Shown here: positions 1-13,232 of the stretch, one piece after another
Position numbering within the stretch: position 1 is the stretch's first letter
How the letters are laid out: every line of letters begins with the position of its first letter
Source: Annulohypoxylon bovei var. microspora
Lineage: Eukaryota > Ascomycota > Sordariomycetes > Xylariales > Hypoxylaceae
Direction: 5' to 3'
NCBI GenBank assembly: GCA_022836615.1
Contig: MU405222.1
Location: forward strand, 347,225-411,224
DNA length: 64,000 nucleotides
Position numbers and translations under genes: made by a program
The notes under the pieces: model-generated
Told to the model about the DNA's origin: nothing
Seen by the model: the letters and a program-made list of their open reading frames with translations, nothing else
Databases searched by the model: none

Positions 1-3000
1 AAAGCTGTTCTTGGTATGCAAAATTTCCATGATATTCAAGGCAACTCAATTGACATTACCCCCAAAACCCACAACAATGCGTGAGATATTGGAAGCACAA
101 GTGCCTAGTGCCTAGATGAACTGATCATATAGACCAAGTTATACTATAGGAACCAATCGGTTCCAATTCCTCCTCTGCTTGTATTCGGGACCAACCGGAG
201 CACATTACGATTTCCACCATCTTAAATGAAAGCTGAGATAGCATTGGTCCGCTGCTTGCTCAAGATCCTTCAATTTCTTTGGTGAGGAAGCTGGAAGGAT
301 GGAAGGATGAACTAGAACGAAGATGCCAAATTCTTACGGGGTCATCCTACGGGAGCCCGCCAGTTATCAGTCTCCATGGGGTAAATTGAAGCCCTAGAGC
401 CGGTCCGTAGCCGGTTGAACACCCGATTACTGAATCTAGACCAAGGAGCCCCTGGTATCGGCGTAACTGGCGAAAGCCGTCTACCACCGATGCGTTTACT
501 TTGGAAGTGTAGCGTCTTCCGGGTCTCGTCTCGTGACTTATTTCATCGGGCCTTTCTTCATGTATAATTCACGATATAAGTCAGCAGCAACGTCGGACTC
601 TCGGAGAGACCGGGTCAAACATTCGCTGGGACAACACACACAAACAGACACATACACATACACAGCGATAGTCGAGGTATATTGCGTCGTCTGTTGATAC
701 CAACTAGTAGCACCGTTGGATAGGTAAGCTTGGTAAGCCCGAAGAAGGAAAAAGAAAGCTGCAGCTTGGCAATTTACGCAGCTGACAAGGTCGGTGACTA
801 GTGGTGTTAAATGATGCTGCGTATACGATAGGACGTTATGATCAACAATGCCATGCTGCCATGCTGCCATGTAAGGCCCTGTAAGAGTAGGAGGATGCAC
901 ATCGAGGCAGCGAGGCAGCGAGGTAACGGCTATGTCTCAGATCGGTGCAGGGTTTCGAGAGGTACAAATGTTCAAAGATGCTCGGGAGGCAAAACAGATT
1001 GCCAGATCAGAGACCGGGTACGTAGGCGGTAGGTAAGACGCGTCTTAGCTGCCTGGGAACAATGGTACAATCCCCAATGGTCCAGTCCATAATACAAATC
1101 TCACCATTAATAATTGATGATACTTGATAGTTGGCGAGATAGCTGGCGGGATAGTTGGCGGGATGACGAAATGATGTAATGAATGCAATAAGAAAGTAGA
1201 AAAATTTGTTTCCCAATGACCGAAATGACTAAAAATGACCAAAGGTTCCAGTTAGATGCAGTTACCAGAGGTGCAGTTACCTTTAGCTGTCGGAGGAGCG
1301 CATTAGCGGTAGGTACGTGTACCTAAAGAGCTGAAGCAACATCCACGTACCATGTAATTGGAAACTGTTGGAAGCTTCAATGCCTGGCTTTTCTGCGGTG
1401 GCACCTGCACCTTAGGTGTAAGTTGCAGGTGTAGATGTGTTCCCAGGTTGATGCGTTGTATCCAATCCAATCGCCCAGGTGTACTGTACATGAGAAATAC
1501 GTATTGTATTATACCGAATTTAGGTATGATGCTCTTCTGAAATTTCCATGGACATCCATAACCCCCACCCCTATGTATGCAATTCAGGGGTGTTTACGTA
1601 CATGTACTGTACATTCTATACATCCTGTACCTACAAATCCTCCAATCAATTGCTTGGTGGCGTTCAATGAGTGGATCGGTGTAACCCCCGTTTCCAACTT
1701 CCCCGTCCCCCGTCGCCGCCGCAAACTCGCTCCTGTCAAAGTCTAGGCTTCTTATCCAATGATTCTCCCTTCGCTTTAACACTTCTCTCCGATCTTCTCC
1801 CTTCTTTGCATAGGAACGACAGGGAACGACAGGGCCCCTACCTAGCTTACTTAGCTACCTAACTAGTAGCCCATCACATATCCGGCAGCGACCCTGACTT
1901 TCAACTTCTGAATGTGCAAATGTGGTAGTTTCTGGGTCTTTTAGGGGCCCTAAGGGGACCGAACTTCTTGGGAACCCTCTAAATGTTCTCCAGTGAGCCA
2001 ACGAACGCCTCATCGGGGCTCGTCAGGGTCTTTCTTCCGCCATGCGCGAACACATGCATGGGATATCTTTCTGCAGCCTCATCTTTAATAATTCGACATG
2101 ATCATCGTCATCATCATACTATTCTTCACAGTTTAGATGCTTCGCAGGTCCCAGAATACTAAAATACCATTCGAACTGACGTCGAACTCTTAGGGATCGT
2201 CGCCCTTGTTTACCTTCTTCGCTATCTTGCATCCCTCTGCATCTTTTCTACATTAGTCTACATAGTAGATGACAAAGTGATCATCTAGTCGGGCTTAGTT
2301 CTCCCTTTTACGTTTGATTTTCGCCTAAACTCTTTCGCCAACTAAACCCCCCAATTCAAATCTGATCCAAGAACCTGTAAGACGACAGGTCAATTCCTTG
2401 CGTCATCATCTCAGAGCCGCCCTATACCAATTATGGGCAGCTCCCATGCGGAATATCCCAAAATGTACCGACGGGACGGGAAAAAAGAATACCTTTATCA
2501 AAAGTAAAGATTTCAATATTCCTGCTTCCTACTTCCTGCAATTTTGGCATGTTCCTATTCTTCGGGCCACATCTCTTTTTCGTCCACCTTTCATATGTAC
2601 TTAACTCCCCTAACTAGTTGAACCCTGCTCGGTACGGGCACCAAGCCTCACAAGTGTGATCGGCCCCCCACAATGACTACATCTAGATCCTGTTGTTAAA
2701 CCGACTGTACATGCCGCAAGTGGCGGACCCTATGGTGTAGTTCTCGTGGTTCAGCTGCCGAGGGCCGGTTACTGTGACCTTCTCTGTGACCTAGTCACAT
2801 ATAATATATATTATTTTTTATTTTCTTCTTTTTGGATATTTTCTTTTTATTTTAAATTATTACCTAGTATTTCTCTTGTATTTCAAATAGCTACTTACAG
2901 CCTCCTCCCCCCTTTCCCTTGACTCGAAGTAGACTGGTCTAGAAGAAGGATATAATAAAAAGGGCCAGAGACAGGTGTAAGCCCTCCCGAGTGGTATTAA

Positions 3001-3353
3001 AACCTTCGACGACCCGCCATCTTCAACTAGATTCTAGACCTTCACTAGACCTACTATCAACTTAAAAACTCTCTTTCTTGATTGGCGTGCTGCGGGTCAA
3101 TTCGATGTGGAGCATCCACGATGCTTTAGACTGGTACGCTCGCTTCTTACTATTTAACACATACACTATCTTTCATCGACAACATTTCACGCATTAGGGT
3201 ACAATATCTAGACTTTATTTCCCCCCAAAGGTTCGGTTCGGTTAGGTGTTACTAGACACTCATTCCTCAAGGACCTTTCGATTGGAGAAAAAGACGGCCG
3301 TCACGATAGTGTTGGGCATATTCGACGTTATCTACTATCACAAACTTGACGGC
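1..3353. other. Intergenic / 5' leader region, no gene supported
   Basis: Only short overlapping ORFs without recognisable domains occur here. There is an AT-rich low-complexity tract at about 2798-2880. The last 300 bases are probably the promoter and 5' UTR of the next gene: a TATA-like stretch lies near 2951, and a plausible leader intron runs from about 3133 to 3199 (GT donor, TTAG acceptor). Confidence 0.5.
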
Positions 3354-4118
3354 ATGGCATTCCATCCTCAGGGAGGTGGTGGACCTCCTGGCTTCCCGAT
3401 GCAGTTCCAGCCAACCCAGCCAAGGTCGCCTCCACATCCTTCGTCTTCTGCTGGCGCGCGAGGGATGGCACCTGAAATAAATCCCTCGGGACCCTTCCTC
3501 CCATTTCAGGAGTCCCAATTCGACATTCTCGAGTGGTACCCGCAATTTCAGTCCTGTGTCCGGTACTTTCTCGATCACGCGCAACATAGCGGGCCGGTGC
3601 AGGCCGTTGCCGCCTTCGTGAACATTCAATTACCTTTCCAGAGACCGCAGCATCCCGTCATCTCGTCCAAGCTTCCTGGATCACCTCAGGCCGTACCGTC
3701 TCCCTCGTCAATCGCAGCAGGGAAACTTCCAATGCCGGGCCACTCACCTATGGCGGTCTCCTTGACGCCTTACGTCCGGCGGTTGGTAGCAACCGGTCTA
3801 GACCTTCCTGGAGTACTGCACGGGTTCTTTGGAGACGACTGGGTTGCAGGGATTGGTCACCTCCACGAAGTCGAGCGAAGAAATTTCCTCTTCGCTGCCA
3901 AGAGCGCTGGTTGGTTGAAGGTCAAGTCTCAGTACGACATGCCGGACGACCAGAGCATCCCCTTTCTGCGGCCACTGCAAAATGTGACAGAGAAGGAGAT
4001 TGTCAGCGCGGAGGCAAACTGGAGTGAGTGGCTGGCAATGCAGGACTGGATGGTCGGTCCACGCTCACCTGATGTCGACAGGGAAATGGCAGTCCTTGTC
4101 AAGAGTGAAGATGTCTAA
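3354..4118 (+). CDS. Unknown Pro/Gly-rich protein, conserved-looking C-terminal half
   Basis: Single-exon gene of 254 residues. An upstream in-frame ATG at 3246 would add 36 residues, but the ATG at 3354 starts the low-complexity segment rich in Gly, Pro and Gln (residues 1-45) that looks like a natural N-terminus. Residues about 55-85 and 140-240 are well mixed, with several Trp and aromatic residues, and look folded. A further Pro/Ser linker lies around residues 110-130. There is no signal peptide or membrane segment, and I see no catalytic motif. The overall look (disordered head, compact globular tail) is that of a nuclear or cytosolic conserved fungal protein. No function is assigned. 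Confidence 0.75.
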   Translation: MAFHPQGGGGPPGFPMQFQPTQPRSPPHPSSSAGARGMAPEINPSGPFLPFQESQFDILEWYPQFQSCVRYFLDHAQHSGPVQAVAAFVNIQLPFQRPQHPVISSKLPGSPQAVPSPSSIAAGKLPMPGHSPMAVSLTPYVRRLVATGLDLPGVLHGFFGDDWVAGIGHLHEVERRNFLFAAKSAGWLKVKSQYDMPDDQSIPFLRPLQNVTEKEIVSAEANWSEWLAMQDWMVGPRSPDVDREMAVLVKSEDV

Positions 4119-5179
4119 TCTATGGCATTGGCATCGTAACCTGCATATCAATTGCAACCCTCAAACTCCATCGAGAACGGCGATTTACTGAGGCCTACAA
4201 TACCTCGGATACGAGATTGGATTTTAGAAGCCGGCCAGATGCGGTGTTTTCTTTTTTTTTCTTTTTTTCTTCTTCGTCTTCTTCTGCGGGTGAATAGGCG
4301 TACGGGCTTTCATTTTACTGAGCTAAAAGTGATCTAACTAGGTATCCTGAAGCTAAGAGGAGCGATTAGAGTAACTTGGGTATAATGGGGTTAGGTAGTT
4401 CAAGAAGTGTATTGCAGATGCGGCTCACGATTATCCACAGGATGGATGAGAAATAGTGGGAAGTCTTCGATAAATCAAAAGTCAGGTGTTGTTTCAAACG
4501 GGGCAGATATCACTGTCATGTAGTATGATGAATCTTGCATTACACACGATGATACTGTGGATTAATCGGTATTGCGTGCCATATCGAATCATTGCATGTG
4601 ACGGTTAGCCTCTAGTTCTTGGTATGCTCGGACATTAAAGAGAATAGGAATAGGGGGGAAAGTTTCATATTGTCAAAGTACCTGCCGTTAGCTACAGCTA
4701 CCCACAGCAGGTACCTAAGTAGTGATCACATGGCCCAAGCTCCATTCCCTAGCTCTAAGTTATGTTCTAGCCCTACCGAGCCCCTGGCTTGGCAGGAGCC
4801 TAGACTGGATTAGCCACAGGAGCAATCCATTCGCTTAAACAGACAGGCTTGGCAGGATTGACCACCTATCGAGCTATCGATACTGCCTAGGTGGGCTCCC
4901 AGTTTAAGGTTGTAGCGCTAAAATCGCTAAGATAGCTAATCCCTTCTATCTTTAGTAAAGATAACCACCGACGTCAATTCGTCAATTTACCTACTACTTC
5001 CAACTTGGTCAGTGTTCTTGAAATATTTCAGCCTCGTCAACTTTTTTCCAATTACTCGTGAATTAGAACAAATATTCACACAGAACACTCACTCGTATGA
5101 ATCAGGATTACTCGTACTTCTCCATCTTCATTCACTCGCAAACACTTATTCTTCGAGTATTTACAAGCACTATCTCAAA
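4119..5179. other. Intergenic: 3' region of unknown gene and MED5 5' leader
   Basis: A pyrimidine-rich tract at 4247-4285 lies just downstream of the stop codon. The last 170 bases are open in the MED5 frame but contain no better start and are read as 5' UTR. No gene is supported. Confidence 0.5.
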
Positions 5180-8100
5180 ATGGAGATGGATGTGGAGATG
5201 ATGGTGTCGGAGGGCATTTTCGAGATGGGTCCTCCTCGCGACCACACTGAGTCGCGAATGGAATGGGCCAGGTTCCTCGATCGATGCATCTCCTCTCGTC
5301 TCGATCCAGATACTTTTGACTCTTATATTACTCTCCTGTACTCAAAACATCCATTGCCGCCAGGAATCATTGCCGACGTCTGCTTGAGACCCCAACCATC
5401 GAACCACGAAAGCCTTGACCCTCGTATCCCACGTTATATCCATGTCCTCGCGCAACGCAAGCTTATCGACACCCCTTCCGTGCTTAAGGCGTTATACAAA
5501 TATTCGACCTCGCACGTACAAGCTCAAAAGGCTGGTCACCCTCTCCCTGATGATCCGGAGGATAAGGCCCCGTTAAGATGGGGAAGCTCGTACGCAGCCG
5601 AAGAGGTGATCTTCTACCGGATCACAAAAGCAGTCGCCATAGGCACTAGTATTGTCAATGCTGGTGATGCTTTGCAAGTATGCAAGCTGATGGCCAAGTG
5701 GATGACCTTGTTCACCTTAGCATCGGAGGCATTTGCACACGAGGCCATGGGCCAACTCCATAGTGGCCAGCTGCAAGGTTCACAATCCAGAGATGAAATG
5801 GAAGCAGCCAGAGCGGCGTTTGTTATGCTTCTGTTAGGCATTTGTGAAAACCAGACGGTTCTTGGCGCACTCAGCCGTCCGTTTGCTAAGAGTGCGTGTT
5901 TGCCTTGCAGATCCCTTGTACTTGCGTGAGTCCAACTAAGCTAACATGATAAACAGACGGACGAAGAGCTTTATCAGAGAGCCTAGCCAGCTTTATCCCT
6001 TCAATAATACAGAGCGCATCGCAGATTGCTACCCGGCTTGAGCTATTTCGTACCGAGACACTCGCTTCGTTTGAGCCGATTGATAAGAACAAGGACGCTA
6101 CGAACCCTGTGATCGATGATCTTGAATCCTCGATGGCTTTAGACAACTTTGTTGTCACTGAATTACCTAGTGTTAATTCTCGAGCTGGCCTGTATATATA
6201 CTTGAACGCCTCTGTAAGACCCTACCATCAGCTTATCTGCTATGAGAGACTAATTCTATTCAGCTTGTTGGTCGACCACTAATTGACGATGCTGCTCTTT
6301 TCAGCTACCTGCACAACATATATCAGGTACGTCATACTTAGTATAATTCCATGATATCAATTCCATGATATACCTAGTAGATGCTAACTATTAGAGTAGG
6401 GAGATATTCAATCCACCACAATTGACCTAATTCTAGCATCGTTTGACATTCTTGCGAATGCAGTATTCCGCAATGAAGGTCAGCAGGCAAGCCACGTCCT
6501 TCGGTCATATTTAATCAACAAGTTGCCTTTACTTCTGGCAACGCTTTCGACATCCATGTATCCTCCGCTGTCAGCACAGTTCTGTATCACGGAGGCACTA
6601 AGTCAGGTTGACACGAATGCGTTTCCAACCCTATCTGCCATGTTTGATGACACAAACAATAACAACAATACTTTCACGGATAGTGTTCGACAAGACTTTT
6701 GTTTTGCTTGCTGTCTCCATGGCTTGATTCCGGAGTCTAGTATTGAAGGTCTACTCGGTGAAATAACATACCAGAACCTACCATCGGGAGGTCGATATGT
6801 TAAAGAACAATTAGTTGAGGGGTGTATGGAAGATCCCGAAAAGATCCCGAAACTCATCACCGAATTGGATAACATGGACGGCAATGTTGGAGCAGTTTGC
6901 CAGGCCCTAGCAGAGGTAAGTATATATGAGGCTGGAATCATAACACCTAAACGCTAATAACTACTAGGTAATTGGCCGCCTCTGCAATAACAAGGAAACC
7001 ATGACTCTGAAGCTTCTCTGCGGTCAACTGGGTAAGAAGCCGCTGTCGCTGGATGTGATGCTCCTTTTCGACAAGCCGATAACTATATTGCATCCCCTCT
7101 GCGAGTTGCTTGAGAATTGGCGATACGAAGAGGACCAGGGCGAATATCAACCAGTCTATGAAGAGTTCGGATCTGTGCTTCTTCTAGTCTTAGCATTCGT
7201 CTACCGTTACAACCTTTCCCCCATGGATCTTGGTATCCGTTCAGACTCCTTCGTAGCCAAGCTATTGAGTGTTAGCCAGATCAACAAGCCTATGAGTGAG
7301 TTGACAGAGCAGGAGAGCCCCCATCTCGACGGGTGGATTCACGGTCTTTTTGACACGGAATCTGGTGGACTAGCAGATGAACTGTTATCGTCGTGCCCTC
7401 CACAAGAGTTTTATCTACTTGTTCCTACGCTATTCCACCAAATCGTGCTTGCATTTTGCATAAACTACCTCGACGAAGAAAGCCTCAAGACTGGGGTCGA
7501 ATGTAAGTCATAATCTTATACGAACTTGGAAAGAAACTAACATGAAAATTAGACCTTGTGAACACTTTTCTGCTCCCATCTCTCGTGCCGGCAATCTTGT
7601 ATATGTCGAATCAACTTTGGATCGAGCTTAATCACAACCAAGAACATAAGGCAGTCTTGAAGATTTTGCAACTAATCCTGTTGACTAAGCAAGGCTCTTC
7701 TGAAGCCCAAACGATGCTCGCTTCAGTCGTGAACATAATCGCGATACCACTGGAGTATGGATTAAGGTCATATCAACGATTTGACCCGAAAAGTTCGGTA
7801 ATAGAACCTCTTCTTAAGGCGATGAGAGACAATCTCCGACTTTCGCGACGAACAGCCAGTGCCGCTAATAATGAACTGGAAGCGTGGACGCAGACGGCTA
7901 ATGGAGGACTCACCGCGCTAATCCGGCACATAATCCAAGGGTTTGTGACATGGAGCGCTCACCCAGGCCTAAACGTGATGCCAACGTCCTACACTCATCG
8001 GCAAATACTAGTCGCCTTGAAGATGCAAGGCGCGAAACGGTTTCTTTACACAATCCTAGAAGAAATCAAGTCGCACACGGAGGCCGGCCACGGAAGCATT

Positions 8101-8622
8101 GCCCACGATGTCGCTACGGCCCTCATATGTGCTCCCGACGTGACCAACATGCCACCGCCGCCGGAAACTGCACTCCTCATGGACTCCTCAAATCACCCCG
8201 TAGTGCCCCCGCAACTCAGGATGTCGCTCCGCACGGCGCTGAAAGCCGAGGCGGAGGACTTCAAGAAGATGCAGAAATCGGACCCGGTCATGGCCGAGAT
8301 TATCGTCCGCCTATACCGCAAGGTCGAGGCGCAGATGCTCATCCCTCCGCCGACGGAGTCCATGCTGCAGGGCGAGCTGGCGACCCTAGGTCTCGGCGAG
8401 AACGCTGCAGCGCTCGGAGATGCGCTAGCTGCTGCTGCTCAGAACGATGGCTTGGCGGATGAGGCGAGCATGAATCTGGACCTTAGTGGCGGAAGCGATA
8501 TGGGCCATCTTGGCGGAGATTCGAGTCACGGCGGACTCGATTTCGGGGCCGGTGATGATATGTTCGGCGGCATGGGGGGTAGTGCCGGTGCCGACTTGCT
8601 GGATGGTTGGGATCTGTCCTAG
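5180..8622 (+). CDS. MED5: Mediator of RNA polymerase II transcription subunit 5 (Med5/Nut1)
   Basis: Six exons: 5180-5891, 5957-6213, 6264-6326, 6400-6915, 6968-7502, 7553-8622. They give 3153 nt, 1050 residues. All introns are GT..AG, 50-73 nt, and frame is kept at every junction. The long all-helical protein, with an N-terminal segment on RNA-type signature WARFLDRCISSR (about residues 30-41), and its length fit fungal Med5, a tail-module subunit of Mediator that contacts activators in the nucleus. The C-terminal 70 residues are Gly/Asp-rich and end in a GWDL tail. The ATG at 5180 is chosen because upstream codons are low-complexity leader. No disruption is seen. Family assignment is by pattern recognition of the whole protein; exon borders are inferred from splice signals. 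Confidence 0.88.
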
Positions 8623-9291
8623 TTGAATGATCCAGAGAACTTCCAGTAGCTGTCCTTTATTAGATACCTCATTGATAGGGGCGAGCAAGGCGTTTATGTG
8701 TCTGGGAAAAAACCCTAGGATTCGGTCGGGCGATTTTGCATCCTAGGACGAAGTTATGAAGATGCCAGGGAACTTTCTTACCCTGAGCATTTACATATGC
8801 TTGAGACGGGTGTTACACTCATTTGTTTGTATGTTTGTATAGCCTTCACTAGGTACCTAGTAGGCTACAGGTATGCATCTGGCAAACCTGACAATGAAGT
8901 AACACCAATTCTCCACCTAAGCTATAACTTGCTTGCTGAGTTGTCTTTACGTATCATGCTAAAAAGTGATTAAAAAGCGCTAAACTAGGTGGTTGAGCTG
9001 TTCTCGTAGCACCCATCCACAGTAGAATGTAGGCTTGCCCACCTAGTGGGTAGGATTACGACGACGCCATCCCCCAGCACGCAATAGAACCCCTGCATTC
9101 GATCATTGGAGAATAGATCGCCGATTACATAACCACATGAACTACCACTTTTGCTTTTTATGATGCAGACATCGGATTCGATCAACGATACTGCTTTGGA
9201 TCGAATGCTAAAATGTAACTTCTCTTTTGCTTATTCTAGTACCTGATTTCTTTCGTAGCTTTAGAGGCTGTTCTGCGATTACATCACCAAA
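8623..9291. other. Intergenic between MED5 and sulfatase
   Basis: Contains the MED5 3' end and the sulfatase promoter. One copy of the short GGTACCTAG motif is at 8853-8862. No gene is supported. Confidence 0.5.
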
Positions 9292-11590
9292 ATGCACCTC
9301 GCGGCCTTGGCGCACGCCACCGCCGTAGCCATTGGCTTCGGCGCTGTGGTGGCGGCTTCAGATCCGGCACAAGTTCCGCTCGGCCATAGCCACGGACCTC
9401 AACCACAACGGCGGCAGCCCAATGTCGTGTTCATCTTGACAGATGACCAGGACGTTCATCTAGGGTCTCTAGACTACATGCCGCTGGTGAAAAAACACTT
9501 GCTAGACCAAGGGACGTACTTTAGCAGTCATTACGCTACGACGGCCGTGTGCTGTCCGTCCCGGGTGACGATATGGACGGGGAAGTTCGCGCATAATACG
9601 AATGTTACGGATGTGAGCCCGCCGTACGGTATGTTAGTTCTATCGAAAAAGGAGTGGTCGGCTAGTTCTACTATACAACTCTCGATGACTCCTATACTCA
9701 TTATCACGTGCCACCCTATCTACCACCATATATCGTATATACATAAACCCTGTTCTCACTCTGATTATAGGTGGATATCCCAAGTTTGTAGCTGAAGGCT
9801 TCAATGACAATTACTTTCCGGTTTGGTTACAAGAAGCCGGGTATAATACGTATTATACGGGCAAGTTATTCAACGTACACACGGTAGAAAACTACAACTC
9901 GCCTGCTCCGGGAGGCTTCACGGGCTCGGTATATCTACCTGACTATATACTGTCATTAGCCTAGATGTGGAATATGAGGACTAACCTGAATCTCCAGGAC
10001 TTCTTACTCGATCCCCATACATATGACTACCTGAACAGCACGTTCCAGCGTAACGGCGAGGAACCGCGCAGTTACGAGGGGCACTACAGCACCGACGTAC
10101 TAGCAGAGAAAGCGTACGGTCTACTAGATGAAGCCGTAGAAGCCGGAAAGCCTTTCTTCCTCGTCGCCGCCCCTATTGCACCTCACGCCAACGTCGCGAT
10201 GAAACTGCATGAGGGCCCCCCAGACCCTAACAACCTTCCTTTCGAGTTCACAGAGCCCATCCCGGCAGAGCGCCACAAGCACCTCTTCGAAAACGAGAAG
10301 GTGCCGCGAACTGCGAATTTTAACCCAGATGAGGTACGTATTCAGATACCCTACACCAACCATCCCGGAACCCCTTAACCCCCGAGTCCAACCAGCAAAC
10401 GTCCCAAACCCCATACTCACAAACTCCCCAGCCCTCCGGCGCAAACTGGATCTCCACGCTCCCGCAGCAAAACAGCACCAACGTAGCGTACAACGACCAC
10501 TTCCACCGACAGCGCCTGCGCGCGCTCCAAGCGGTCGACGAGCTTGTGTCCGGGCTCGTCTCGCGGCTTTCGGACTATGGCCTCTTGGACGACACGTACG
10601 TGGTGTACAGCAGCGACAACGGGTTCCACATCGGCCAGCACCGGCTGCAGCCGGGCAAGAGCTGCGGGTACGAGACGGACGTCAACGTGCCGCTGATCGT
10701 GCGGGGGCCCGGCGTCGCGCCCAACTACACGGCGAAGGGCGTGGTTAGCACGCACGCGGACCTGGCGCCGACGTTCTTCGAGTGGCTGGGGTTGGAGCCG
10801 CGCGCGGACTTCGACGGCGCGGCGATACCGGTGACGCGGGACGCGGTGGAGGAGGCGAGGAGAAAGGGCGAGAGGAGGGAGCATGCGGGGATCGAGTATT
10901 GGGGGTTTGCGATGGGCGAGGGGATTTATAACCGTGAGTTCCATCTGCTATCCTAGATCGAAGACTTGAGGGACACGATCTGACATGATATCGCTCGAAA
11001 AGGAGACCCGCGCCAGAACAACACGTACAAGGCTCTCCGCATCTCGGGGCCGGGGTATAACTTGTACTACTCCGTGTGGTGCAACAACGAGCACGAGCTC
11101 TACGACATGGCCGTGCGTATCTCCCTCTCCTCGTTAATTACTTCATTATTACCATACCGAGAGCACCAGCAAGCTAACTCCAACCTCCTAACACCAGGCC
11201 GACCCGGACCAACTCCACAACCTCCTCTCTCCCTCCCCATCCCCAACCCCCACCCTAGCAGCCGGCCACCGCCCCCAAAAACTCGCCGCCCGTCTCGACG
11301 CCCTCCTCCTCGTGCTCAAGACCTGCGCCGGGCCGCAATGCCAGCGCCCGTGGGCGCATCTCCACCCCGACGGCACCGTACTCTCTCTCACGGACGCGCT
11401 AGCACCACAATACGACGCCTTCTACGCGGACAGCCAGGGGGCGAGCGTGAAGTACGCGTACTGCGCCAACGGGTTCATCCCCGAGGCCGAGGGGCCGACC
11501 TGGGAGGAGGACGGGCGGGCTTTTGGCGGGGAGGAGGGTGGCGGCGGGTATGGGTACTTGAAGGGTGGGAGGTGGGAGGATTGGGTTTAG
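9292..11590 (+). CDS. Secreted type I sulfatase (arylsulfatase family)
   Basis: Six exons: 9292-9628, 9771-9928, 9998-10333, 10432-10933, 11003-11112, 11198-11590. They total 1836 nt, 611 residues, in frame throughout. Residues 1-22 form a signal peptide. The family core is clear: PNVVFILTDDQD (Asp51/Asp52, metal binding), the CCPSR sulfatase signature at residues 87-91 (Cys87 is the expected formylglycine site) followed by TIWTGK, and a downstream DNGFHIGQH metal-binding segment in exon 4. Near the end, ELYDMAADPDQLHNLL matches the usual sulfatase C-terminal subdomain. The enzyme should hydrolyse sulfate esters outside the cell or in the secretory path; activity needs a formylglycine-generating enzyme or equivalent. 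Exon 4 onward is much more GC-rich than exons 1-3. The substrate cannot be told from sequence. Confidence 0.88.
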
Positions 11591-12294
11591 GGAGATGGGG
11601 CTGTTTCTTGGTGGGAATGAGGTATGTTATATATGAATAGAGACTGTCTTGGTTTAGGATGGGATGGGATATGAAAGATGGATGTGATCGCGCGGGTTGA
11701 AAAGAGGCTATATACTACATGCTGAGGTAATTCAATCACAGATGCTTGTGAATGCAAAGTTGATGAGAATAAAGTGATGAAAATAGCTCATGAGAAGCAT
11801 GAGGTAGTATAACAAGCTGTCTCAAGTTTCCTTACAATAGCTTATATAATCCAAGCACTTAATCTAACCTGACATGTAGGTTATGGATTAGTAGCGAGTT
11901 TGAAGAGATTACCTAGACACGGATTTCGTATGGATTTGAAACTGAGGGCCTACAACAATACGTGAAATCCCAAATATACACATAGACAAGACTCATATTC
12001 ACATATTAGAATATTAATAGTTCAGAACTTATTCGTGAGTCCCATTCATGTACATATATATAAGTGATCCGCATTCAACACAACAAGTCGTCCTACCAGC
12101 TACACACGCAGCCCAGACGCCCATTTTGCCCGATACGTTGTCATTTTTTCCCACCGCCAGTCTTTCGACTAAGCCCATGCACGTATTTTTTCCAACCCAA
12201 CCCCCACAAAGCCGGATTAACCCCCTCCTCATCACACGTGCACGTGCTGCTTGGCAACAGCAGGTGGCCTCGACTCGTCGATGCAATGCCGCTT
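11591..12294. other. Convergent intergenic region
   Basis: The 3' regions of the sulfatase (plus) and the TRAP-alpha-like gene (minus) meet here. Short ORFs at 12030-12500 lie in and beyond the 3' end of the latter and are rejected as shadows. Confidence 0.5.
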
Positions 12295-13232
12295 CTACTC
12301 GGCAGTCTTGGTCTTGGACTTGCTGCTGGCGCCGCTCTTGACGCGTCGCGCGGACGGGCGGTTCAGGTGGTCGGAGGGGATCCAGCTCTCGTCGTAGCCC
12401 TTGTCGGTACCGGTAGCAGAGCCCTCGCCTCCGGAGAGAGGCTCCTTCTCGACAGCAGGGGCGCGGGTCTTCTTGACGGGACGCTTGGTCTGGGGGAATA
12501 GAGCCTCGACGTAGGTCTTGTAGACGAAGTAGCAGGTACCGGCGAAGGCGGCGGTGAGGAAGATGTACAGGAAGATGCTATACAGATAATATCATTAGCT
12601 TATATTTGAGGGGGGAGGGGTGGGAGAGAAGCTTACATCTGAGGGTCGAAGATGTTGGTAGGAGCCTCGACAATGCTAACAGTTTGGTCGTAGACGCCGA
12701 GCTGGAAGATCTGGTTGGCGGCATTGGTCACAACGGCGACGAGCTGGAGGCGCACGTCCTGGGGCTGCATGTCGAGGATAAAGGAGTAGGGAAGCGACGC
12801 CGTCTCGCCGGCCGGGATAGATGCCTCATAACGGACAGTTGTCAAGTTACGGACGACAGACATCAAGGGGTCGGCGTCAGGACCCAGGTCCTTGGGATTC
12901 AGGAGCTGACCTCCCACAAAGGCTACCAGGATAGGTTCGTCCTCGCTGTTAGTCACATCGATGACAGCCTTGGTCGGGCGGCCATTGACTAGCTTAACAC
13001 CGAAGATGTCATCGGCTTCGGGAAAAGTAGCGACAACTTCGGCCTTCAGGTCAACCTCGGGAGGGTTACCAGCATCATCTGCAACGGGCTTCAGAGAGTC
13101 AATGCTTGTTAGCTGTTATGAGCCTTAGGTAATATACATAATAGTTATACTCACAGAGTCGGCCTCGGCAGCAAAGACAGACACGACGCGAAGAGCCAGA
13201 GCGGCGAGGACAGAGTATCGGAGGGCCACCAT
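12295..13232 (-). CDS. IRC22: Translocon-associated protein alpha-like ER membrane protein (Irc22 family)
   Basis: Three exons read from high to low coordinate: 13155-13232, 12637-13112, 12295-12577; 837 nt, 278 residues. The first intron is only 42 nt but has good GTGAGT and AACAG ends; the second is 59 nt. Architecture: signal peptide (residues 1-21), a lumenal beta-rich domain (about 25-180), one membrane segment (IFLYIFLTAAFAGTCYFVY, about residues 187-205), and a basic Lys/Arg/Ser-rich cytosolic tail. This is the TRAP-alpha/SSR1 arrangement, represented in yeast by Irc22. The known family sits next to the Sec61 channel in the ER. The Sec61 alpha gene itself is at 28399-30027 in this window. 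The gene symbol is by family analogy. Confidence 0.82.

Noticed and set aside
538..900. 120-codon minus-strand ORF
   Set aside because: No domain, irregular composition, low-complexity Val/Tyr/Cys run from a CA repeat; not supported as a gene.
10209..10944. Overlapping long ORFs on both strands inside the sulfatase
   Set aside because: GC-rich shadows; the sulfatase exon 4 frame carries the family motif DNGFHIGQH.
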